Positions 52,463 to 60,279 of a DNA stretch of 64,000 bases are shown one piece after another (within the stretch, counting starts at the first letter, position 1; each line of letters starts with the position of its first letter). The notes below the pieces were generated by a model that did not search any database, had not been told where the DNA came from, and worked only from the letters and a program-made list of their open reading frames with translations. Both the position numbers and the translations under genes were made by a program. The DNA comes from Cohnella nanjingensis (GTDB lineage: Bacteria > Bacillota > Bacilli > Paenibacillales > Paenibacillaceae). The stretch spans positions 16,501 to 80,500 of the forward strand of contig NZ_JACJVP010000025.1 in the NCBI RefSeq assembly GCF_014212125.1, given 5' to 3'.

Positions 52463-53773
52463 TTATTTCTCGCCCAGCTTGGCGTTAATCTGGGTATGCG
52501 CATTGTTCAGCGCGGCGTCCGCTTGGATCTGATCGGTCCACATGCTCTCGATCTGCTTGTACAGAATGTCCTGCACTTCCGTACCCGCTGCCGGGCTCTG
52601 CTCGTCCAGCGCGTTGTTCAGCGCGTCGGCGAACAGCTTCGCGCTCGGATTCGATTGCAGCTTCTCCTGAACCTTGGCGGACGAGAGGTCCGTCTTGCGG
52701 GACGGGATGACGTTGAACGTATCCAGCAGGAACTGCCCTTCCGGCGTCATGCCGCTGTCGTCGGCTTGGGCGTTCATCCATTGCAGGAACTTCCAAGCTT
52801 CTTCCTGGTGCTTGGACTTGCTGTTGACGCCATAAGCCCACGTGTAAGCCATCGTGCCGCCCGCGCCGCCGTCCGGCGTCGGCATCGGCGCCTCGCCCAC
52901 ATCGGCGTAAGCATCCTTCATCAGCGTCTTCAGCGAGCCGTCCCACCAGCCGGCGCCGATCGTCATGCCGACTTGGCCCGCGCCGAAGCCTTTGGTCGTG
53001 TTGAAGGCGATATCCGTGATGCCGTTCTTGCCGTACACTTTGCTGTAGAAGTCCATCGTCTTGCGGCCCGCGTCGCTGTCCAGGTTGGACTTGGACAGGT
53101 CATCGCTGAGCAATCCGCTGCCCGCGGCGGCCATCATCGCCATGAACGGCTGATCGACGAGACCCGCGTAGCCGCGCTGGAAGCCGAAGCCTTGGACGAG
53201 CACCTTGCCGCTGGAATCCTTCTTCTCGATCTTCTTGCTCATCTCGAGCAGCTCGTCCCACGTCTTCGGCGGCGCGTCGTAGCCGGCTTCCTTCAGCAGC
53301 TTCTTGTTGTAGAACAGGCCGTAGGCTTGCACCTCGGTCGGATAGCCGAACACTTTGCCGTTCAGGGACGCGCCCTTGACCGCCGCTTCGGGATAGTTCT
53401 GCGCGACGTCGTCCGCGACGCTCTGCGGCGCTTCGGCGAGCACGTTGTTCTTGGCCAGCTGGCCGCCCCACAGCGTGTAGACGTGCATGATGTCCGCGAC
53501 TTGACCCGCCGACTGCTTGGTCATGATCGTCTTCAGCAGCTCGCCGAAGTCGACCGGCGTCATCTTGACCTGGATGTTGGGGTTCTCGCTGTTCCACTTG
53601 TCGATATAAGGCTTCAGCGCGGCTTCGTTGGTGCCGTTGTAGTGCGACAGGAGCGTCAGCGTCACCTTCTTGCCCGACGATCCTCCATCCTTGCTCCCGC
53701 TGCATGCGGCCGTAGCGGTCGCGGCCAGCGCCACCATCAGCGATCCGCTCAGTACCTTTTGCCATCTCTTCAT
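52463..53773 (-). CDS. Sugar-binding lipoprotein of the salvage locus (SBP family 1)
   Basis: A 436-residue extracellular binding protein with a lipobox (ATAAC) followed by a Gly/Ser linker. Family 1 features: LLSHYNGTNEAALKPYIDKW, VADIMHVYTLWGGQLAKNN, FGYPTEVQAYGLFYNKKLL, QVGMTIGAGWWDG and the C-terminal helix region. ATG at 53773 lies after GGGGAGGG; an in-frame earlier codon adds eight basic residues without a ribosome site. As the only binding protein of the locus it sets what enters, presumably MurNAc or MurNAc-containing fragments. Confidence 0.92.
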   Translation of the reverse strand: MKRWQKVLSGSLMVALAATATAACSGSKDGGSSGKKVTLTLLSHYNGTNEAALKPYIDKWNSENPNIQVKMTPVDFGELLKTIMTKQSAGQVADIMHVYTLWGGQLAKNNVLAEAPQSVADDVAQNYPEAAVKGASLNGKVFGYPTEVQAYGLFYNKKLLKEAGYDAPPKTWDELLEMSKKIEKKDSSGKVLVQGFGFQRGYAGLVDQPFMAMMAAAGSGLLSDDLSKSNLDSDAGRKTMDFYSKVYGKNGITDIAFNTTKGFGAGQVGMTIGAGWWDGSLKTLMKDAYADVGEAPMPTPDGGAGGTMAYTWAYGVNSKSKHQEEAWKFLQWMNAQADDSGMTPEGQFLLDTFNVIPSRKTDLSSAKVQEKLQSNPSAKLFADALNNALDEQSPAAGTEVQDILYKQIESMWTDQIQADAALNNAHTQINAKLGEK

Positions 53774-53800
53774 CTTTCGAGCCCTCCCCAAACGCATGGT

Positions 53801-54754
53801 TTATATGGATCTGCACACGATGTCGAAGCTTCGTGTGATCGTGAAGCCTGTCTTCAGATACAGCTGACCTGCCGGACTCTGTTCTCCGGTCCATAGAAAC
53901 CATGCGCCATGCATGCCCTGCGCGCGCATGAGCTGGAGGCATTCGTACAAAAGGATCTTCCCGATTCCCTTGCCCCGCTGATTCGGATCGACGCCGAACG
54001 GGCCGAACCGCTCCCGCACGCCCTCATATCCGCCATGAAGGCAGAAGCCGACGAGCGTCCCCTGGTGCCTCGCGACCAGAATCTGCGACAGCTTGAGCTG
54101 CTGCGTCAATCCTTCCCGGATGGCGCGGCCCCAATCGGGGTTGAACGCATCCGTCGCGAACCGGATCACCTCGTACAGATCGCTGTCCGTCGCTTGCCTG
54201 AACGTGTAGCCTTCGCCGATCCGCTGCGCGGTCAGCTGGCGGACCGCCTCCGGAATCTCGAAGTCGACCAGCGAATAATCCATCGCCACGGACGTATATT
54301 GGCGGGCGAAGCCGGCTTTGTCGAGCCAGGCGGCCGCTTCCGGATAAGCCTGCTTGTCGATGCCGGGGACGACGTAGTTCGGGGCGTAAGCGGAGAAGAA
54401 CATCTTCTCCCGCTTATTCGCCCGCAAAAAAGCGGTCGCATCCTCCAGCAATCGCGTGGCGACGCCTTGTCTCCGGAAGCCCGGATCGACGAAGAAGAAC
54501 GGCACCCAGCCCCGATCCGATTCCAGCTCCGTGCCGTGCATCGGCAGCAGACGCCGGATCGCGTAGAAGCAGCCGATCACCGCCCCGTCCGCGCAGGCGA
54601 TGCGCATCCCTTGCGGATCGAAGTTCGCGTCGAGCAGCACGAGGTTGCGGAAGCGCAGCTCGGTGATCGGGTCCTTGGTCAAGCAGCGGTTCCAGAGCTT
54701 CACGATGGCCGCCTCGTCGCCCGGCAGGTAGTGACGGTATTGAACGGTTGTCAT
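53801..54754 (-). CDS. Two-domain GNAT acetyltransferase
   Basis: A 317-residue protein with two GNAT modules. The first has FFFVDPGFRRQGVATRLLED (acetyl-CoA loop QGVAT) and the second FGVDPNQRGKGIGKILLYEC (loop RGKGIG). The second is the better catalytic candidate; the first may be structural. It lies between namZ and the binding-protein gene in the same operon. A GNAT gene (ybbJ) also belongs to the Bacillus murQ-namZ cluster, so the pairing is recurrent. It might acetylate glucosamine or muramic acid residues before further use, but the acceptor is unknown. Confidence 0.85.
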   Translation of the reverse strand: MTTVQYRHYLPGDEAAIVKLWNRCLTKDPITELRFRNLVLLDANFDPQGMRIACADGAVIGCFYAIRRLLPMHGTELESDRGWVPFFFVDPGFRRQGVATRLLEDATAFLRANKREKMFFSAYAPNYVVPGIDKQAYPEAAAWLDKAGFARQYTSVAMDYSLVDFEIPEAVRQLTAQRIGEGYTFRQATDSDLYEVIRFATDAFNPDWGRAIREGLTQQLKLSQILVARHQGTLVGFCLHGGYEGVRERFGPFGVDPNQRGKGIGKILLYECLQLMRAQGMHGAWFLWTGEQSPAGQLYLKTGFTITRSFDIVCRSI

Positions 54755-54778
54755 GGGATCACCTCATGATTGGCATTT

Positions 54779-55948
54779 TTAATCGTAGAGCAGGCTTGAT
54801 TGTCGGATCGTCTCCCAATCCCGGCTGTCGGCTTGCCAATCGGCCAGGATCGCTTCGAGCGCGCCTTCCAGATGCAGCGTCTTGCGCACCCGGTCGCTGC
54901 CGCTCAACACGTCGATGAACCAGCCGGACTCGGCATCGTCGGGCTTCACCCATCGGAAGTCCTCCGGGTGCAGCGTCATGATGCGGTGGATCAGGCGGAG
55001 GCCGGTCGCGGCCGCTTCATACGCGCGTTTATCCGTCACGAACGTCATGACGCCGTTGCACAGCTCGCCCCGATGCTTGGAGATGACCGGGGTGAAAGTG
55101 ATCGGATGGAATACGACGCCGGGGAGCTTCAGGGCGTTCATCTCGGCGCACAATTCGCGGTGCCGCAGCCAGGGCGCCCCGAACATCTCGAACGGCTTCG
55201 TCGTACCGCGTCCTTCGGATAGATTCGTTCCTTCGAATAGACAATTGCCCGTGTAGATTCTGACGGTATCGATCGTCGGCATGTTGGGCGAAGGCAGAAT
55301 CCAAGGGAGGCCCGTATCGGGATACTCCATATCCCGTCTCCAGCCTTCGAGCCGGACGACTTGGAGCTCGCACGGCTTCTCCATCCGACGCTGGACGAAT
55401 GTCGCGAATTCGCCGATCGTCAGCCCCGTACTGAAGGGAATGCGCCAGGCTCCGACCATGGAGTAGAAGCCTTCCTGCAGATAGCCGCCTTCCGCGCCAT
55501 GGCCGCCCAGCGGGTTGGGCCGGTCGAGCACGATCACCTCGACGCCGTGCTCCGCGCAAGCTTGCATGACGTAGACCAGCGTGGAGAGGTACGTATAGAA
55601 GCGGACGCCCAGATCTTGAATGTCGAATACGATCGCATCCAGCCCTTCGAGCATCTCGGCCGTCGGCGCCCGATGCTTGCCGTACAGGCTGTGCACCGTA
55701 AGACCGGTCTCGGGGTCCGTCTCCTCTTCGAACTTGACGCCCGCCTGACGGTCGCCTCGGATGCCGTGCTCGCATCCGAACAGCGCCTTGAGCTCGGCCT
55801 GCTCCAGCGATGCGCAGATCTCGATCGTGGACCGATAGCGGGAATCGATGCCCGTAGGATTCGTTAACAGCCCAAACGTTTTGCCTTTTAAGTACTGATC
55901 CGCCACCTCTGTCAGCTTATCTGCCCCAGAACGAACATTTATCGACAT
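54779..55948 (-). CDS. namZ: Exo-beta-N-acetylmuramidase NamZ-like (DUF1343, GH171)
   Basis: A 389-residue protein of the DUF1343 family: FGLLTNPTGIDSRYRSTIEI, FGCEHGIRGDRQAG, VFDIQDLGVRFYTYLSTLVY, DRPNPLGG, LPWILPSPNMPTIDTVRIYT and EGTNLSEGRGTTKPFE. Bacillus NamZ of this family removes terminal MurNAc from the non-reducing end of wall fragments. ATG at 55948 follows GGGAGGGAG. There is no signal peptide (MSINVRSGADKLTE), while the Bacillus enzyme is secreted, so this one should act inside the cell after import. It is the first gene of the minus-strand salvage operon. Confidence 0.88.
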   Translation of the reverse strand: MSINVRSGADKLTEVADQYLKGKTFGLLTNPTGIDSRYRSTIEICASLEQAELKALFGCEHGIRGDRQAGVKFEEETDPETGLTVHSLYGKHRAPTAEMLEGLDAIVFDIQDLGVRFYTYLSTLVYVMQACAEHGVEVIVLDRPNPLGGHGAEGGYLQEGFYSMVGAWRIPFSTGLTIGEFATFVQRRMEKPCELQVVRLEGWRRDMEYPDTGLPWILPSPNMPTIDTVRIYTGNCLFEGTNLSEGRGTTKPFEMFGAPWLRHRELCAEMNALKLPGVVFHPITFTPVISKHRGELCNGVMTFVTDKRAYEAAATGLRLIHRIMTLHPEDFRWVKPDDAESGWFIDVLSGSDRVRKTLHLEGALEAILADWQADSRDWETIRQSSLLYD

Positions 55949-55999
55949 TTGAATCTCCCTCCCTCGTATCAAGGTGACTTCCGCGTTACATTTTCTCTT

Positions 56000-56028
56000 A
56001 TATTATGTCAGAAATTTTATTTCATCAA
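56000..56028 (-). promoter_or_regulatory. Proximal namZ promoter candidate with an overlapping palindrome
   Basis: On the minus strand TTGATG (56023-56028), 17 bp, TAATAT (56000-56005). The spacer holds the palindrome GAAAT-TTT-ATTTC (56011-56023), a plausible site for the RpiR/MurR-like regulator. The -10 is weak. Confidence 0.45.
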
Positions 56029-56140
56029 CCTATTTTTTTATGAAATATAGATTCATCCCCTCGGAAAGCTAACAACCTTAACGGCCTACTTGATCCCCTC
56101 CATCCGCCTTGCCGCCCATTGAAAGCGCTGCCTTAACCCC

Positions 56141-56168
56141 ATTATAGAGACTTAAAATAATTTTTCAA
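56141..56168 (-). promoter_or_regulatory. Distal sigma-A promoter of the namZ operon
   Basis: On the minus strand TTGAAA (56163-56168), 16 bp, TATAAT (56141-56146). Leader of about 190 nt. Confidence 0.6.
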
Positions 56169-56195
56169 CACATAATCAAAAATATAATATTTTAT

Positions 56196-56224
56196 TTTAC
56201 AAACAGACATTTCCTGTATATACT
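56196..56224 (+). promoter_or_regulatory. Sigma-A promoter of the murQ operon
   Basis: TTTACA (56196-56201), 17 bp, TATACT (56219-56224), each one base from consensus. The leader to murQ is about 170 nt and contains copy F of the dispersed repeat. Confidence 0.7.
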
Positions 56225-56272
56225 TGCTCTGAAAGATCACATCCGCCGCCTATCGGAGCGGAAGTCGACTGC

Positions 56273-56365
56273 CAAGTAAAAACGGCTTCGTCCTCTTTGG
56301 AAGAAGACGATACGTTTTTAGCGAAGGTCATACCGGCATGAATAGGCATGACACGGATTCATGAA
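56273..56365 (+). repeat. Two-hairpin dispersed repeat, copy F (murQ leader)
   Basis: Starts CAAGTAAAAACGGCTTCGTC; first hairpin outer arms AAAAACG / CGTTTTT around CCTCTTTGGAAGAAG. The second pairing is CATGAAT / ATTCATG, again different from other copies. As at 17921 it lies in an mRNA leader, between the promoter and the first gene. Confidence 0.8.
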
Positions 56366-56403
56366 GGGCGATCGGCGAATACACCTAGCAACGGAGGCTT
56401 CCT

Positions 56404-57330
56404 ATGAACGAAAACATGAGCGCCCTTACGACGGAACAGCAAAATGCCAGGACGCGGCATATCGAGCGCCATTCCGTCGAGGAGCTGCTGCGCTTGATCA
56501 ACGAAGAAGACCGCAGCGTCGCCGATACCGTCGGAGCCGCCATCCCGGCGATCTCCGAAGCCGTCGCCTTGATCGTCGAGGCGTTCCGCAAGCAGGGCCG
56601 TCTCTTCTACTTCGGGGCCGGCACGAGCGGCAGGCTCGGGATTCTGGACGCCTCCGAATGCCCGCCCACCTACGGGACGGACCCTTCGATGGTACAAGGC
56701 ATCATCGCCGGCGGCGACACGGCCATCCGCGAAGCGGTGGAGGGCGCGGAAGACAGCTACGAGCTGGGCGTCCATGACGTCACGACGAACGGCGTGCAGC
56801 CGAACGATATTGTCGTGGGCATCGCCGCGAGCGGCAGAACGCCCTATGTTCTCGGCGCGATGGCGCGGGCGCGCGAGATCGGCGCGACGGTCATCGGGAT
56901 CAGCAACAACGAAAGCAGCCCGATGAGCGACGTCGCCCACTTGATGATCGAGGCGGTAGTCGGCCCCGAAGTCATCATGGGCTCGACCCGCATGAAGGCC
57001 GGAACGGCGCAGAAGCTGATCCTGAACATGCTGACGACCGCCTCGATGATCAAGGTCGGCAAGGTATACGACAACCTAATGGTCGATCTGCAGCCTTCGA
57101 ACGACAAGCTGGTCGACCGGGCCAAGCGGATCATTCAATTGGCGACGCAGGCGCCCGATTCCGAAGTAGAGGCCGCGTACGCCGCGGCCGACGGCCATGT
57201 GAAGACGGCCATCGTCATGATCCGCGCGAGCGTGGGCAGGCAAGAAGCCCGCCAATTGCTGGAGCGGGCGGACGACTTCGTGAGCAGCGCGATCGACATC
57301 GCGAAGTCAAGCGGCGGTTCGGCCGTCTAA
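56404..57330 (+). CDS. murQ: N-acetylmuramic acid 6-phosphate etherase
   Basis: A 308-residue SIS-domain lyase. It splits the lactyl ether of MurNAc-6-phosphate to GlcNAc-6-phosphate and D-lactate. The blocks are highly typical: ARTRHIERHSVEELLRLINE at the start, FYFGAGTSGRLGILDASECP, PTYG (catalytic Glu region), EGAEDSYELG (second Glu), VVGIAASGRTPYVLGAM, ISNNESSPM, GSTRMKAGTAQKLILNMLTT. Length is that of the family. It is first in a plus-strand unit with the PLP protein and amidohydrolase, divergent from namZ. Confidence 0.97.
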   Translation: MNENMSALTTEQQNARTRHIERHSVEELLRLINEEDRSVADTVGAAIPAISEAVALIVEAFRKQGRLFYFGAGTSGRLGILDASECPPTYGTDPSMVQGIIAGGDTAIREAVEGAEDSYELGVHDVTTNGVQPNDIVVGIAASGRTPYVLGAMARAREIGATVIGISNNESSPMSDVAHLMIEAVVGPEVIMGSTRMKAGTAQKLILNMLTTASMIKVGKVYDNLMVDLQPSNDKLVDRAKRIIQLATQAPDSEVEAAYAAADGHVKTAIVMIRASVGRQEARQLLERADDFVSSAIDIAKSSGGSAV

Positions 57331-57345
57331 AGGGGGCGCAATCGC

Positions 57346-58524
57346 GTGAACGTGCACGAGAAGTACGGCCTGCGGCCCGTCATTAACGCGGCGGGCACCA
57401 TGACGTATCTAGGCTCGTCCCGCGTCAGCGCGCGGGTGACGGAAGCGATGAACGCCGTGCTGCCCGCGTTCGTCGAGATGCGGGAGCTGCAGCGCGCCGC
57501 CAGCCGCGCCATCTCCGCAGCGACCGGCGCGGAGGCGGGATGCGTGACCGCCAGCGCGGCCGCCGGCATCGCAGTCGCCGTCGCGGCCTGCATGACGGGG
57601 ACGGACCTGAACCGGCTCGAGCGTCTGCCCGATACCTCCGGCCTGCGGAATGAGGTCGTCATCCAGAAGGGACACAGCGTCTCCTTCGGCGCCGGCTTGG
57701 CGCAGACGATCCGCCTCACGGGCGCTGCGTGCATCGAAGCCGGCGCCGCGACCGCCTGCGCCGGCTATCAGCTGCGGGGCGCGATCGGGCCGAACACCGC
57801 CGCGCTGGTCTACGTCGTCTCGCACCATGCCGTGCAGACCGGGATGGTCGGTCTCCGCGAATGCTGCGAGATCGCCGCCGAGTACGGCGTCCCGGTCATC
57901 GTGGACGCGGCTTCGGAATACGATCTGACCGGCTTTCTGGCGGCGGGCGCGCAGCTGGCCGTCTACAGCGGACACAAGTTCCTCGGCGGGCCCACCTCCG
58001 GCATCATCGCGGGCGACCTCCCGCTCGTCCGGGCCTGCTATATGCAGGAGAAAGGTATCGGCCGCTGCATGAAGGTCGGTAAGGAGAGCGTCGTCGGCGT
58101 CATCGAAGCGCTGGCGCAGTGGCGCGACCGCGATGCCGCCGGCATCAAGGCCGACGAGGACGCGCGGATCGACTTTGCGCTGGCGGCGTTGAACCGGTTG
58201 GACGGCCTCGCCGCCGATCGGGTCGCCGATCCGACCGGCAACCCGATCACCCGCCTCGGCGTGACGGTGGACGAGGACCGGTGCGGCCTGTCCGCCTTCG
58301 ATCTCTGTCACGCCCTGGCGGCGGGGACGCCGTCGATACAGCTGCGCACGCACGAGACCGGGCACGGCCGCTTTCAATTGGATCCTTGCCAGCTCCGCGA
58401 CGGAGAGATCGAACGCGTGTGCGAACGGATCGCCGATCTGCTGCGACATCCGGTCCGGCCGGAGCTGGCGACGAGGAACGGCGGCGATCTGAGCTATCTC
58501 TCGCTGCTCCGTTGGCCCGACTGA
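57346..58524 (+). CDS. SelA-like PLP-dependent enzyme (EF_0838/DgaE type)
   Basis: A 392-residue fold-type I PLP protein. It starts NVHEKYGLRPVINAAGTMTY, has VTASAAAGIAVAVAACMTG, the Asp-containing VPVIVDAASEYDLTGFLAAG, and the PLP Lys in VYSGHKFLGGPTSG. It belongs to the SelA-related family that includes D-glucosaminate-6-phosphate ammonia-lyase (DgaE), not true selenocysteine synthase: no selA/selB context is present. The start is GTG after AGGGGG, 15 bp past murQ. With the next amidohydrolase it recalls the EF_0837/EF_0838 pair. It may process an amino-sugar acid or amino acid freed in salvage; the substrate is unproven. Confidence 0.85.
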   Translation: MNVHEKYGLRPVINAAGTMTYLGSSRVSARVTEAMNAVLPAFVEMRELQRAASRAISAATGAEAGCVTASAAAGIAVAVAACMTGTDLNRLERLPDTSGLRNEVVIQKGHSVSFGAGLAQTIRLTGAACIEAGAATACAGYQLRGAIGPNTAALVYVVSHHAVQTGMVGLRECCEIAAEYGVPVIVDAASEYDLTGFLAAGAQLAVYSGHKFLGGPTSGIIAGDLPLVRACYMQEKGIGRCMKVGKESVVGVIEALAQWRDRDAAGIKADEDARIDFALAALNRLDGLAADRVADPTGNPITRLGVTVDEDRCGLSAFDLCHALAAGTPSIQLRTHETGHGRFQLDPCQLRDGEIERVCERIADLLRHPVRPELATRNGGDLSYLSLLRWPD

Positions 58525-58578
58525 CAAGCTCCGTCATCGCGCAGTCCAGACTACACCATCCAGAAAGGAGGCGATTCG

Positions 58579-59730
58579 ATGTCCGGATTGCTCCTTCGAA
58601 ACGCGACCTTCATCGGATTCGGCCCCGACTACGACAAGGCCATGTTGGACGTTCTGATCGATGAGCAAGGATTCGTCGCCGCCGTCGGCCGCGCCTTAGA
58701 GGCGCCCGACGCCGAAGCGATCGATCTGCGGGGCCAGTTGCTATCTCCGGGATGGATCGATCTGCACACCCACGTCTATTACGGGGTGTCGAATATCGGA
58801 CTGCCCCCCGACGCCATCGGCCCCCGGGCCGGCGTCACCGCGCTCGTGGACGCGGGCAGCGCGGGCGAGGCCAACTTCGTCGGCTTCCGCGAGTACATCG
58901 TGAAGAGCCGTCCCTACCCGATCTATTCTTTCTTAAACTTGGGCTCGATCGGTCTGACCTACGCCAGCCAATTGAGCGAACTGGATAGCTTGGAGAAGCT
59001 GAACGTGGACCGCATGATGGCCTGCATCGCGGACAATCGCGAGACGATCAAGGGCGTGAAGCTGCGGGCGAGCGGCGTTATTCTGCGGGGGCTCGGCATC
59101 GAGATCGTGAAGGTGGCTAAACGCGCGGCCGCCGAAGCGGAGCTCCCGCTCATGATCCACATCGGCGAGCCGCTGCCGCTGCTGGAGGACATCCTCCCCG
59201 TCCTGGACGAAGGGGATATCGTGACGCACTGCTACCACGGCAAAAGGTGGGGACTGTTCGACAACAAGGGGCTGATCCCCCAAGCGGCCGACGCTTGGGA
59301 GCGGGGCGTACGCTTCGACGTCGGCCACGGCGCGGCCAGCTTCGACTACGAGGTGGCAGAGCGCGCCATCGCGCTAGGGCGCAAGCCGTTCTCCATTAGC
59401 ACCGACCTGCATGCCCGCAACGTCAGCGGACCGGTCCGCAGCCTCGCGCTGACGATGTCCAAGCTGCTGGCCGTCGGCTTAAGTCTGGACGAGGTCGTCC
59501 ATAGCGTGACCTCCCGGCCGGCGCAAGTCGTGGAGCTCGATCCGCTGACCATCGTGGAGCTCGATCCGCTGACCGTCGGCCTGATCGGCAAGCAAGCGCG
59601 GTTCACGGCCTTCTCCGTCGCGTCGGAGCCGACGCCGGCGGTCGACTCCGCCGGTAGGACGCGCATGCTGGACGCGATCATCCGACCGGAACGGGTGGTG
59701 CTGGGGCGAACGGTCGTGCGGTGCGAGTGA
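58579..59730 (+). CDS. Amidohydrolase/deacetylase-family metallohydrolase (EF_0837 type)
   Basis: A 383-residue amidohydrolase. Metal ligands show in LLSPGWIDLHTHVYYG; the bridging Lys is probably in ETIKGVKLRAS; His ligands follow in PLMIHIGEPLP and DIVTHCYHG; the Asp is in FSISTDLHARN. The start ATG follows AAAGGAGG. It is the last gene of the murQ unit and pairs with the SelA-like enzyme. Near the C-terminus eight residues occur twice in tandem (VELDPLTI VELDPLTV, nt 59530-59577), an in-frame 24-bp duplication. Family members hydrolyse N-acetyl or ester bonds of small acids; a deacetylase feeding the PLP enzyme is a reasonable guess. Confidence 0.87.
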   Translation: MSGLLLRNATFIGFGPDYDKAMLDVLIDEQGFVAAVGRALEAPDAEAIDLRGQLLSPGWIDLHTHVYYGVSNIGLPPDAIGPRAGVTALVDAGSAGEANFVGFREYIVKSRPYPIYSFLNLGSIGLTYASQLSELDSLEKLNVDRMMACIADNRETIKGVKLRASGVILRGLGIEIVKVAKRAAAEAELPLMIHIGEPLPLLEDILPVLDEGDIVTHCYHGKRWGLFDNKGLIPQAADAWERGVRFDVGHGAASFDYEVAERAIALGRKPFSISTDLHARNVSGPVRSLALTMSKLLAVGLSLDEVVHSVTSRPAQVVELDPLTIVELDPLTVGLIGKQARFTAFSVASEPTPAVDSAGRTRMLDAIIRPERVVLGRTVVRCE

Positions 59731-59757
59731 GACGGGCGACGATGATTAAGCTCATGC

Positions 59758-59801
59758 AAAAGGACCGTATTCTCTCAGGCGAGAGATTACGGTCCTTTTT
59801 C
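59758..59801 (+). terminator. Terminator of the murQ operon
   Basis: AAAGGACCGTA / TACGGTCCTTT with inner TCTCTC / GAGAGA, then a T run. Confidence 0.9.
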
Positions 59802-59842
59802 GTTACGTGGCCCGAACAACGGGAATAAGATGCCTTATGGGA

Positions 59843-60250
59843 TTAGATCCGTTTGACCCAGATCCATTTCAGGATACCGAACGACACCATGGATCCGATA
59901 AAAATCGCCAGAAACCAAAACAGAATAGCCAAATAGGGGGAATTCTCCAAAATGCCGCGATAAACAACGGTATACGTGTCACGATAGGAGAAGTCCTCTT
60001 CTTGCCGAATCCCCGCCATCTGGAGGAGAAGACGGTAATTCAACGCACCCAACGCCATCTCCGCAACCGCAGCGAATAACATGCCTTGCCAGATGGTCCT
60101 ACGCATTAGACGGCCTTGCCTCATCGCGATTCCCCTCAACTCCAAAATCAGCCTGAAGCGTTCTATATTCTCCGCGGGAAGCAGTTTCTCCTTGCCGATG
60201 AAGCCTATTATCTTAGCGCTCCGAGAGGACGGAGGCCTCCCAAGCGAGCA
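59843..60250 (-). pseudogene. C-terminal remnant of an ABC-type membrane permease
   Basis: The frame has a convincing membrane-protein end: FIGKEKLLPAENIERFRLIL, then IWQGMLFAAVAEMALGALNY, and a last segment YLAILFWFLAIFIGSMVSFG. The arrangement resembles the C-terminal end of FtsX-like or antibiotic-exporter permeases. Upstream of about 60250 the frame becomes the shadow of the CYTH gene, so the 5' part is missing. A short functional product from ATG 60124 (GAGGGG upstream) is possible, but a truncated gene is more likely. Confidence 0.45.
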
Positions 60251-60279
60251 TTCCCCGTACCTTGTTCGCCCCTGAAACG

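Noticed and set aside
56340..56403. Short coding frame before murQ
   Set aside because: It consists of the end of repeat copy F and the murQ ribosome site; no independent evidence of translation.
57346..58524. True selenocysteine synthase (SelA)
   Set aside because: No selB, selD or tRNA-Sec context; the protein fits the SelA-like catabolic family and sits beside murQ.
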